This document shows, one piece after another, positions 1-6,953 of a stretch of DNA of 64,000 bases. The notes beneath the pieces are model-generated. The model saw nothing but the letters and a program-made list of their open reading frames with translations. It had not been told where the DNA came from and searched no databases. The stretch lies in contig WRLE01000012.1 of assembly GCA_009777775.1 (NCBI GenBank), forward strand, positions 1-64,000, given 5' to 3'. Each line of letters opens with the position of its first letter. The stretch's first letter is position 1. The DNA is from Oscillospiraceae bacterium. Lineage in GTDB: Bacteria; Bacillota; Clostridia; Oscillospirales; Oscillospiraceae. Both the position numbers and the translations under genes were made by a program.

Positions 1-3000
1 GTCCCTTTGCGTATTGTTCTCTTTCCCGAACCAGCCGTTGTCCTCGTTGTAGTTGTACAGCATTGCCATCAAGGGGTTCCAGCCGCCGGGCTTTTCCCAG
101 CTCGTCGGGTCGATGCCGAGCGCGGTCAAGGCGACGATCACCTGTGCGCTGCTCTCTGTGCTGTTTTCCACTGATCCGCCAAAGCCCGCAAAGCCGCCCT
201 TGTCGTTTTGTTGGCTTTGCAGCCAGTCAAGGGCATCATCAACAGCCGCGTGTACAGTCGCGCTTGTCTGATAGTAAGGCGCGAGGGCTTGGATCGCCAT
301 TGCCGTGGTATCCACGTCTCCGATTGTCCCCGCAAGTGCCCAAGCTCCATCGCCAAGCTGTATGTCGAGGATGTCAAAGATATAGCCAGTTATTGTCTCG
401 ATTTCTTCATAGTTGCTGTTATATGATGTTGTGATAGTGCCGCGCTTGTCGCTGTCATAGGGTTTGCTGTTCAACGCGAGAAGCGCATATATGTCGCCGT
501 TGACCGTGCCGAAGGTCAGCGCATCCATCCTTGCGACGAGGTCTTGGGAAACACCGCCTCCGTCTGCGCCTTTGTAGTCCGAAGCGTCGATGCCGAGCGA
601 GGTCAGCGCGAGGATGATACGCTCCAGATCAGTCTTGGACGTTGTTCCGCCTGCGTTGTTTGCCAATGCGGTGTCAAGCGCAGTTAGGTATGCCGACTCG
701 AAGCTGCTGCCCATTTTGCCGCTGCGGGCGAGGGCAAAGGCCGCCCACTCGCCATTTACGCTGCCTACGCCGGGCGTGGTGGCTGCGATGGTATCGAGCG
801 CGCCGTTCAGAGCCTGAGTATATGTCACCTCCGGCAGCGGGTCGACGATACCTAATTCTGCTTCTGCGGCGATGAGCTTCTCATAGGCAGACTTGTACGG
901 ATCAAATGTGCGGAACAGATGCTGCGCATATGCTGAGTTCCACCAGCGCATAGCGTTATATGCCGCACGGGCCGCTATGACATCCGCTTCTGTCGAACTG
1001 CTTGTAATGGCTTCGCAAAGCGCCAGAGCCTTTATCACGTCCGCATCGCCTGTGAAGTCTGGTGCTAGGCCCCAAACCGGATTGCCGCCTTCGCCCCAGC
1101 CCGAACTGAGCCAATCGGTCTCGGTGGCCCAGCCTGTCTCGGCAGCCAAGCCGTCCATGTTGCTTGGACCCCAGGTAATCTTGTCGCCGTAACTGCACCG
1201 CCAACTTGATATGCCGAGGTTTGCGTAAAAGCCGTTGACCGTGTACTGCAATCTGCCGCTCTGTCGCCCGCTGATAATGCCGCTTCTGGGCAGCGGTTCG
1301 CCTGCAGAGAAGGTTTTGCTCGGCGTCACTATCTCGGTTTCCAGGTATCCGCTGGTCAATTCGCTCTCTGTGAACAATCGTCCCCCGTAGCCGTTCACCC
1401 AATAGCCGAACACGTTGTTGTTTATGTCTAAATACCAAAAGCCCTTTTCGCTGGGATATACCTGTTCCAACGCCGCCCTCATAGCCGTTTCCTGTGAAAT
1501 CTTATCGGGCACACGGACGAGCATCGATCCACCGCCAAACGACACGGTGATATATTCCGCGTTCGTGCCGTTTATATAGCCTTCGATCATGGTTCTGGCT
1601 TTTGCGACGGTCTCTGCGACGGGCTTACCGCGCAGCGTGATGTCGTCGTAAGCCTCTTGGAGGGCTATGTCAATGAGCGCGCGCCATTTCAAGTTTTCAA
1701 GCGTCCTGAACTCGTCCCTCAACTCGTTGATTTCAGGTATTTTCGGTATTCCGTCAAAAGTTTGATAGACAGGTTCGATACCGGAGAGCTCAAATCTGAC
1801 CGTGAGGTATTCGGCGTCGGGCATTTCGAAATATAGGCAATGCCTGAAATGCTTTCTGCTAAAATATTCAGGCGTTAAAATATGATAAAACGTCGGATCA
1901 CCAAATCGTCCCGCCTCGCTATATAACACGACATCGGTTAAATCCAGAATCGGTTCAACAGTACCGGCTCTTGCTTCAGCTTCTCCACAAGGATACACGG
2001 CAATGCTCATATAATGCCCGCCATATTGACCCGGCACCGCATACTCCGCGTATTCTTCCGTCGTACCGCCCCAGTTTTGCAGACCGCTCAGCCTCAGATC
2101 GCCGGTGATTTTCCAGCTCACTTCAAACCTAGCGGTTTGGCCCGGTTGAGGCTTGTAATGGGTGCCATCCGGCCAGCTAATTGCATGAGCGCCAAGAAAA
2201 GTATCCGGGCCGACTAACGCTTCCGGCTTAATATAATTACTTACACCGGGAATTGTGACTTGGCGCATATTACGGTATGGTTCGATATATAGGTCATGAA
2301 ACAGCCATGTGTCTTCCACATCCAGCCAGACCCGCATCGGCTCGAACACGGCGCGGTAGGTCATATCTTGGTCTATCGTGACCGTTATTGCCTTTGTCGT
2401 CCAGTCCGTATCCGGGACTACTTGGAAAGCCGAGTCATCGGTTATGTCCAGCCCTTCGGCACATTCCCAATGTTTAAGGGCATACTCGATATCGGGCACG
2501 GCGGTGAGCTTCCATATATTGCTCAATTCGTCAGTAGCTGTAACACTGCCATATGCCGACTGACCTTCCATAACCAAAGCAGTTAATTTATATTGACTCC
2601 CCGCTGTATCAAATATCGGCTCAACAATTACATCTGCACCTGGATCATAACATACAATAACGCCACCTAAATGTGAACCACCGTGTATCCATTGGTTGCC
2701 TGCATCACCATACCAGCAAGCAAAGCTATAATCTGGTTGGAATACATTGCCATGAATATCTTTTGAATAGGTGGTGCTATCAGACCCTATAGTAATTTTC
2801 CAGCCTGACAAAATGTATCCGTCGGCAACATTGGAAATAATAGCTCCGCAGATATCTGTCGTAGAGCTCCATGTAGTATCAATTGCACCGCTTACATGGC
2901 TTTTTTCAGTACTATCTACGGCCCAAGTTCCAAGGATTGTTTTGAACTTGACGTTCGCGTCACCACTATCTGCGGCAGTATATTGAATAGCCAAGTTTTG

Positions 3001-3084
3001 ACCTGCGGCAAAAACGGTAACCGCAGGTAACAGTGATAAGCACATGATAGTGGCTAACAAGACAGAAAGAAATTTCTTGAACAT
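1..3084 (-). CDS. Secreted DUF4430 / alpha-alpha toroid protein, transcobalamin-like (partial)
   Basis: The frame is open from ATG 3084 to the window edge (1,028 codons, no stop), so the C-terminus is missing. Residues 1-27 are a Sec signal peptide ending VFAA. About 157-250 resemble a divergent InlB-type B-repeat (ends TYRAVFEP). About 508-640 look like DUF4430, the transcobalamin C-terminal-like beta-domain, with the typical segments YTVNGFYANLGISSW and GDKITWG. From ~690 onward are helical-pair repeats of an alpha/alpha-toroid (for example VNGEWAAFALARSG and GGFAGFGGSVENSS), as in prenyltransferases and intrinsic factor. Vertebrate B12 carriers combine these two folds, though with the toroid first. 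The gene lies in the same direction as a cobalamin riboswitch about 3 kb upstream, so extracellular B12 binding is inferred. Without that context it could only be called a DUF4430/toroid surface protein. Confidence 0.85.
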   Translation of the reverse strand, partial: MFKKFLSVLLATIMCLSLLPAVTVFAAGQNLAIQYTAADSGDANVKFKTILGTWAVDSTEKSHVSGAIDTTWSSTTDICGAIISNVADGYILSGWKITIGSDSTTYSKDIHGNVFQPDYSFACWYGDAGNQWIHGGSHLGGVIVCYDPGADVIVEPIFDTAGSQYKLTALVMEGQSAYGSVTATDELSNIWKLTAVPDIEYALKHWECAEGLDITDDSAFQVVPDTDWTTKAITVTIDQDMTYRAVFEPMRVWLDVEDTWLFHDLYIEPYRNMRQVTIPGVSNYIKPEALVGPDTFLGAHAISWPDGTHYKPQPGQTARFEVSWKITGDLRLSGLQNWGGTTEEYAEYAVPGQYGGHYMSIAVYPCGEAEARAGTVEPILDLTDVVLYSEAGRFGDPTFYHILTPEYFSRKHFRHCLYFEMPDAEYLTVRFELSGIEPVYQTFDGIPKIPEINELRDEFRTLENLKWRALIDIALQEAYDDITLRGKPVAETVAKARTMIEGYINGTNAEYITVSFGGGSMLVRVPDKISQETAMRAALEQVYPSEKGFWYLDINNNVFGYWVNGYGGRLFTESELTSGYLETEIVTPSKTFSAGEPLPRSGIISGRQSGRLQYTVNGFYANLGISSWRCSYGDKITWGPSNMDGLAAETGWATETDWLSSGWGEGGNPVWGLAPDFTGDADVIKALALCEAITSSSTEADVIAARAAYNAMRWWNSAYAQHLFRTFDPYKSAYEKLIAAEAELGIVDPLPEVTYTQALNGALDTIAATTPGVGSVNGEWAAFALARSGKMGSSFESAYLTALDTALANNAGGTTSKTDLERIILALTSLGIDASDYKGADGGGVSQDLVARMDALTFGTVNGDIYALLALNSKPYDSDKRGTITTSYNSNYEEIETITGYIFDILDIQLGDGAWALAGTIGDVDTTAMAIQALAPYYQTSATVHAAVDDALDWLQSQQNDKGGFAGFGGSVENSTESSAQVIVALTALGIDPTSWEKPGGWNPLMAMLYNYNEDNGWFGKENNTQRD

Positions 3085-3094
3085 AAACTAAAAT

Positions 3095-3118
3095 GGGCGA
3101 TTGCGGCCGCAATCGCCC
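3095..3118 (-). terminator. 24-bp perfect palindrome between the propeller and toroid genes
   Basis: A perfect 24-bp palindrome centred on GCGGCCGC lies between the stop of the beta-propeller gene (3208) and the start of the toroid gene (3084). On the minus strand it is followed by ATTTTAGTTT, a weak U-tract that runs into the next start codon. It could act as a partial intrinsic terminator or as an mRNA-stabilising hairpin setting the ratio of the two proteins. Confidence 0.5.
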
Positions 3119-3207
3119 TCAGATTTTTGTTCACTCGCGCCAGAGGGCGAGGGGGGCGGCCGCAAAGCCCTTACCCCCTTTCGGTATTTAGATTGTTGTG
3201 CTTGTTG

Positions 3208-5049
3208 CTATTGGTATATATACAGCCGATTTGCGTCGTCGCCAAAGACGAGATATCCGTCATCCGATGCAAAACCCTGTGGTGCGAATGTTCCGTTCGT
3301 TATGGGATTCCAGACAATGCTTGCGCTTGCCGCACCAGGAACATAAGTGTAGCAATACGCATTATGGTTTGGAACGGGAGTTGTATCGAACGAGTGATCC
3401 GCATTCGTTGTAAAGTATATATAATCAATGTGGGCAGGCACAGGACCCGTAGAAATACTGTATACAATCGGCGAGGACGTTACCGAGTCGCCAGTGTAGA
3501 TGGTAGCTACCGAAGTCAACGTGCCACCGCTATACGTGAACGCCTGTACTGACCCGGCTACATTGTTGTTGAGTAAAGGAAGATAACTTGACCCGGTATA
3601 GATTATGCCATTACCTGAAACGACCGGCGTCGAAACTGCACCTTGTACACCTTCAACGACTGTGGAAGCTATACTGCCCGCCCCAATCAATGTCGATATC
3701 GGAGTAGCGGCAAGATATCCCGGTCGGCTTGCTGGGCCCGCATAGGTTCTGAATGTGAGATACACATTCGTGCCGTCGGATGCTATGCTGGAACGAATTT
3801 GTGGTGACAACGAAGATGGCATTGCTTTTGTATCCGCATTAGGATATGTCGCGGTAGCAAAAGCTCCGTTGGCAGGACGGATATAGAGCCTACCGCTGTC
3901 GCTGCCGAACACCATGTAGTTCGTGCTCGGACTGCTGGGAATGGACACCGAAGCCGCGCCTGCCCAATAGAAGTCGTCACCGATGTTGCCGCTGTTTGGG
4001 TAGTTGACACTTGGCGTATATTTGATAGGCGATCCACTTCCAGCGTACTGATAGTAGCTGCGGTCACCCTCAAAGATGCCCCAATAGATATTGCCGCTAT
4101 TGTCGTAGCCGATTGGGGTATTCGCCTGACCATAACCGGTGGCTATGAAAGTAGGAGCAATTGGAGTGCTGCTGACATTGACAGACCACAGGTTCCAGTG
4201 AGAAATAAGGAACTCGATGCTAGTGGCTGTCAAATTGTCGCTGGTACCATTGTTAACCGTTAAGGTCACATTATATATACCTGGAGGGATGAAATTCTGC
4301 GGGCTGCTGTTGTTGTACAGCGTCCAGTTGCCGCCATAGTATTGGGTCGTGCCAAGGCTTATCGATGCTCCGCCGCCCACGGGTGTCAACGTAATTGTGC
4401 CTGATAGAGTTCCATCAAATAAGTAATTAGGATCGTTTATATCCGTCGCGAGCTGTGGCTCCCAGTAGCCGTTGGCAGGGATGGTGAGTCCACTATATGT
4501 GATTGACGTGGTTGCGTTCTGGGGGAAACTGAAGCCAGCGCCACTTACACCTGCACCTGTCCAACCTGCCGAAGTGGTGCCGGGCAACTGATTGGTGAAG
4601 TAGGTAGTAGCCGCATACAGTGTGCTGCCGCTCAAATACGGAGTCGACAACTGGGAAACGTTGTTTGCGGTACCATCAAGTGTAATGTTTGTAGTGGCGC
4701 CTGTAGCCAGTGTAGAAATAGCCAATTGCGCGCCGTTTGCGCCTCCGTTATAAAGGGTATAAGCGTACCCATTGCTAAGAACGGGGGTTACGTCTACGCC
4801 TGTCCATGCGCCGTTGTTCGGCAATGATACAGGGATTGGCTGGGTATAGTCGGTATTCCCGTATGCGTCCGTTCCATATCCCGTGACCAAAAGTGGATTT
4901 GATGCCGGCTGTGTCGCTATGATGCCGTTGTTGGTGTTCGTGTTCTGGAAACTCGGCCACGCCGCGAATACTGTGCCAGCCATGCCCAAAACGAGAACGA
5001 TGACGAGGATGATTGCCAGTGGTTTTTTCTTAAATAGTTGCATTTTCAT
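3208..5049 (-). CDS. Secreted PQQ-like beta-propeller protein
   Basis: 613 residues. The N-terminus is a Sec signal peptide (LFKKKPLAIILVIVLVLGMA, cleavage near VFAA), followed by WPSFQNTNTNNG, a start I associate with PQQ-like propeller proteins. The rest is beta-rich with repeated blade-like stretches (SSPIVYS, IIYTGSSYL, GYLVFGDDANRLYIYQ at the C-terminus) and no membrane anchor. Two starts compete: ATG 5049 overlaps the stop of an upstream small ORF as ATGA, while ATG 5043 has AAAGGA at better spacing. It sits between the riboswitch and the toroid gene. BtuG of Bacteroides is a surface beta-propeller that binds cobalamin, so a B12-related role is a plausible inference; no ligand residues can be named. 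Confidence 0.8.
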   Translation of the reverse strand: MKMQLFKKKPLAIILVIVLVLGMAGTVFAAWPSFQNTNTNNGIIATQPASNPLLVTGYGTDAYGNTDYTQPIPVSLPNNGAWTGVDVTPVLSNGYAYTLYNGGANGAQLAISTLATGATTNITLDGTANNVSQLSTPYLSGSTLYAATTYFTNQLPGTTSAGWTGAGVSGAGFSFPQNATTSITYSGLTIPANGYWEPQLATDINDPNYLFDGTLSGTITLTPVGGGASISLGTTQYYGGNWTLYNNSSPQNFIPPGIYNVTLTVNNGTSDNLTATSIEFLISHWNLWSVNVSSTPIAPTFIATGYGQANTPIGYDNSGNIYWGIFEGDRSYYQYAGSGSPIKYTPSVNYPNSGNIGDDFYWAGAASVSIPSSPSTNYMVFGSDSGRLYIRPANGAFATATYPNADTKAMPSSLSPQIRSSIASDGTNVYLTFRTYAGPASRPGYLAATPISTLIGAGSIASTVVEGVQGAVSTPVVSGNGIIYTGSSYLPLLNNNVAGSVQAFTYSGGTLTSVATIYTGDSVTSSPIVYSISTGPVPAHIDYIYFTTNADHSFDTTPVPNHNAYCYTYVPGAASASIVWNPITNGTFAPQGFASDDGYLVFGDDANRLYIYQ

Positions 5050-5171
5050 AGTCCTTTCGTTTTTTTAGATTGTGATTTCATACTCTCTTTGCTCCCTGCG
5101 CTTTTGTCCATGCCTGCAGCCATCAGTCGGAAGCCATTCCGATGTGCTGCTTTATTGTTGTCTGCTTCCAT
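5046..5171 (-). CDS. Small basic ORF (41 aa) overlapping the propeller gene
   Basis: ATG 5171 opens a 41-codon frame ending at TGA 5048-5046, which overlaps the propeller start as ATGA. An in-frame stop lies 9 nt upstream, so this ATG is the first possible start, and GGAGGTGG sits about 12 nt before it. The peptide is rich in Lys, Ser and Ala (begins MEADNNKAAHR, ends SKKTKGL) with no membrane segment. I recognise no family. The stop/start overlap suggests translational coupling, so it may be a leader whose translation feeds ribosomes to the propeller gene. Confidence 0.45.
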   Translation of the reverse strand: MEADNNKAAHRNGFRLMAAGMDKSAGSKESMKSQSKKTKGL

Positions 5172-5385
5172 ATATGCTCACCACCTCCGTTTCCTCCGTC
5201 TGGCGTATCATTGCACCGTGTTTGCGCTTTTCACGTGCGTTCATCAACGCCAACTCATTTGTTTACATTCGTCTTCGCAGAATCGTCGTCTGCTCTTCTT
5301 GATACCACCGCGATAACCGGACTTCGTCTAGATAGTATTATGCCCGTTTTCTCAGCCCGTATTTGCGGATATACATATATCGCCG

Positions 5386-5562
5386 CTAAGTGATCAATTC
5401 TGTGGTTACCTCGACCAGTACAGGCAAACTGTTTTGCACTTTAACTCTTGCCTCGCCTTCGTCGATTTCGCGCAGTATTTCAATCAGTTTGCGTTCTTTG
5501 CTTGTTACGGCGATACTCTGTCCGTTTTCCTGTCTTGCGTTATTTCGCTCAATATTTCCCAT
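5386..5562 (-). CDS. Small DUF2292/YezD-like protein, second copy
   Basis: 58 residues when started at ATG 5562, which has GGAGG five bases upstream; an upstream in-frame ATG at 5583 has a poorer site. The core KERKLIEILREIDEGEARV followed by KVQNSLPVLVEV follows the DUF2292/YezD pattern (helix ERxLLExLRxIxxG, then a short beta-hairpin), as in the neighbour at 5717-5866, but is more diverged. The family's function is unknown. Both copies lie downstream of the cobalamin riboswitch, so cobalamin-dependent expression is inferred. Confidence 0.6.
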   Translation of the reverse strand: MGNIERNNARQENGQSIAVTSKERKLIEILREIDEGEARVKVQNSLPVLVEVTTELIT

Positions 5563-5598
5563 CATAGCCTCCAACTTCTGCATGTCCCCGGTGCAAAC

Positions 5599-5672
5599 AA
5601 AAACCGGAGCCAGCTTCGCAATCGCGCCCCTGCATAATGCAGGGATGCCATTGTTTCAGCGTGCTCCGGTTG
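5599..5672 (-). ncRNA. Structured RNA element / possible attenuator between the YezD-like genes
   Basis: On the minus strand AACCGGAGC (5671-5663) pairs with GCTCCGGTT (5610-5602). Inside is an 8-bp hairpin (CCCTGCAT/ATGCAGGG, 5628-5644), and the closing stem runs directly into TTTTTGTTT. A multibranched domain ending in a U-tract looks like an attenuator or intrinsic terminator. I do not recognise a known riboswitch class. Confidence 0.5.
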
Positions 5673-5716
5673 TTCCGATCGCGCGCGTGGACGGTGTTAT
5701 CGTCCTTTGAGCAGCG

Positions 5717-5866
5717 TTACTGCCCCTTCACATCTTTATTGACTTTTTTTTCTTCCATCATGATTATCGTATAGTTCCTTATGATAACTCGTATCTGTCC
5801 ATATTTGAGCTTCCTAAGTGCTTCGAGCAGCTTGCGCTCTTGCTCGGCAATCATCATCTCCGCCAT
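5717..5866 (-). CDS. YezD-family (DUF2292) small protein
   Basis: 49 residues from ATG 5866, chosen because CAGGT lies at normal spacing upstream and because longer in-frame starts (up to 6016) would run through the riboswitch terminator. The sequence AEQERKLLEALRKLKYGQIR then VIIRNYTIIMMEEKK matches the DUF2292/YezD pattern of an amphipathic helix followed by a two-strand hairpin. Family members are typically about 50-60 residues, of unknown function. It is the first gene after the cobalamin riboswitch and its terminator. The C-terminal tail is lysine-rich. Confidence 0.65.
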   Translation of the reverse strand: MAEMMIAEQERKLLEALRKLKYGQIRVIIRNYTIIMMEEKKVNKDVKGQ

Positions 5867-5940
5867 ATCAGACCTGGAACCGCTATGCTGTTTTGACAGT
5901 TTTGCTCCACTCACAGCGGAAACACTTCCTTCCAGTCGAG

Positions 5941-5984
5941 TAAAACATAAAAAGCCACGACAATCATTTCTGATAGTCATGGCC
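5941..5984 (-). terminator. Intrinsic terminator of the cobalamin riboswitch
   Basis: On the minus strand GCCATGACTATCA (5983-5971), loop GAAA, then TGATTGTCGTGGC (5966-5954) forms a 13-position stem with one U-U mismatch and one G-U pair, followed by TTTTTATGTTTTA. It lies about 65 nt after the B12 box, where an expression-platform terminator is expected, so regulation by premature termination is likely. Confidence 0.85.
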
Positions 5985-6010
5985 GTATTCCCATCGACAT
6001 TCGCCGGAAC

Positions 6011-6046
6011 AAGCATCCTTGTTCAAGCATCCTCGTTCAAGCATCC
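6011..6046. repeat. Three 14-bp-spaced repeats between aptamer and terminator
   Basis: AAGCATCC occurs at 6011, 6025 and 6039 with GTTC between copies, a 14-bp period. It falls in the linker between the B12 box and the terminator stem and could be part of an anti-terminator or simple slippage. Confidence 0.6.
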
Positions 6047-6296
6047 CCTCAAGCTCGTCTCCCGACTTACGCAATTCCGGAAACTATTTCAGTTTCCACG
6101 TCTATACTTCAGCCTTCCCAGATCCGCTTGCGCGAAACCAGTGACCGGCTTTCGCCACGAAATATAGCCTCAATACGTTCACGGTGCCGTTGTTTGGCAT
6201 TTCAGCCGCACACGTTCCGGATTCTCACCGGATTCCATTTATCCACTCACGCAGCATGACCGATTGACCTGCAAGGGGCTTTAGCCGCGTTCGCGC
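6047..6296 (-). promoter_or_regulatory. Cobalamin (B12) riboswitch
   Basis: Read on the minus strand, the region has the landmarks of the cobalamin aptamer in order: GGAATCCGGTGAGAATCCGG (rightmost part 6217-6231 on plus), then GGTCACTGG (6146-6138), TCTGGGAAGGCTG (6122-6110), and the 3' B12 box AAGTCGGGAGACGAGCTT (6068-6051). Spacing fits the family, with an extended internal arm between the first two elements. It is followed by an intrinsic terminator (5941-5984), so cobalamin binding most likely lowers expression of the downstream YezD-like, propeller and DUF4430/toroid genes. The 5' boundary near 6296 is approximate. Confidence 0.9.
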
Positions 6297-6411
6297 TAGA
6301 GTTAAATTGTCCCATTTTGAATCACTTCATGATTTGGATGGGGGTTTGAAATAAACTTTTACTAAACCTTTCGGCTCATGTTTGTTTGTTGGAAATTTCA
6401 AACTTGCGCTG

Positions 6412-6440
6412 ATTGTATATGACAAAATCTGAAATGTCAA
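6412..6440 (-). promoter_or_regulatory. Sigma-A promoter of the riboswitch transcript
   Basis: On the minus strand TTGACA (6440-6435), a 17-bp spacer and TACAAT (6417-6412) form a near-consensus promoter. Transcription would start near 6405, about 110 nt before the aptamer. Confidence 0.8.
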
Positions 6441-6560
6441 CAGAATTTTTCGCTTCTTTGAAAAAAAATTTTGCGCCGTAAAATGAAAAGTTAAAGTCTA
6501 TTAATCGAAAAGCGTATCAGACGTTAGTCTGTCGCATATCCTATATCATAATCCTATATC

Positions 6561-6953
6561 CTAACCCATCGCCACTTCGCAGGTTTTCTTGTGGAATGCT
6601 ATGCCGTATTTGTGTACCCGTGAATAGCCCTCGGTTTTCAGGTTGTGGAGATATGACTTTTCTTCTATCTGCTTCAGAGCCTTATTGGCTTCTTCTTTCA
6701 GGTTGTCGGATTCGTTTTTCAGGTGCTTATACTCCACAACTATGGCTGCGGCGTTTTTGTCTATGGGTTTAATCAGGCAGTCGGCTCGACCTTTGCCCCT
6801 TTCTTGGTTTGAATATACGGTGTATCTGCCAGAGCTCGCCAAGAGCATCCCGTATATGAACAAGTGGTAGCTGTTTTCTCTTATGAGGTCAAGGCTGCTC
6901 GGGTTGTTCAGAATGTGAACATGGGCGAAATTGAATATTTGATTGAATTTCAA
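6561..6953 (-). pseudogene. 3' fragment of an AAA-ATPase/PD-(D/E)XK (PDDEXK_9) family gene
   Basis: 130-codon frame. From about residue 20 it matches the C-terminal nuclease domain of the AAA_like/PDDEXK_9 family: ENSYHLFIYGMLL, then GRADCLIKP and AAAIVVEYKHLK (the D...E-x-K core), then ANKALKQIEEKSYL and KYGIAFHKKTCEVA. Full-length members are several hundred residues longer and start with an ATPase domain that is absent here. The first ~20 codons are antisense to the start of the adjacent ABC-permease remnant, so the gene was cut near 6905-6950 by a rearrangement. Probably not functional. Confidence 0.7.

Noticed and set aside
956..1438. 160-codon minus-strand ORF
   Set aside because: It lies in another frame of the DUF4430-toroid gene, is Arg/His/Gln-rich as expected for a shadow frame, and has no ribosome site.
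5867..6016. Longer start for the first YezD-like protein (99 residues from ATG 6016)
   Set aside because: The extra codons pass through the riboswitch terminator stem and loop, and a better ribosome site precedes ATG 5866.
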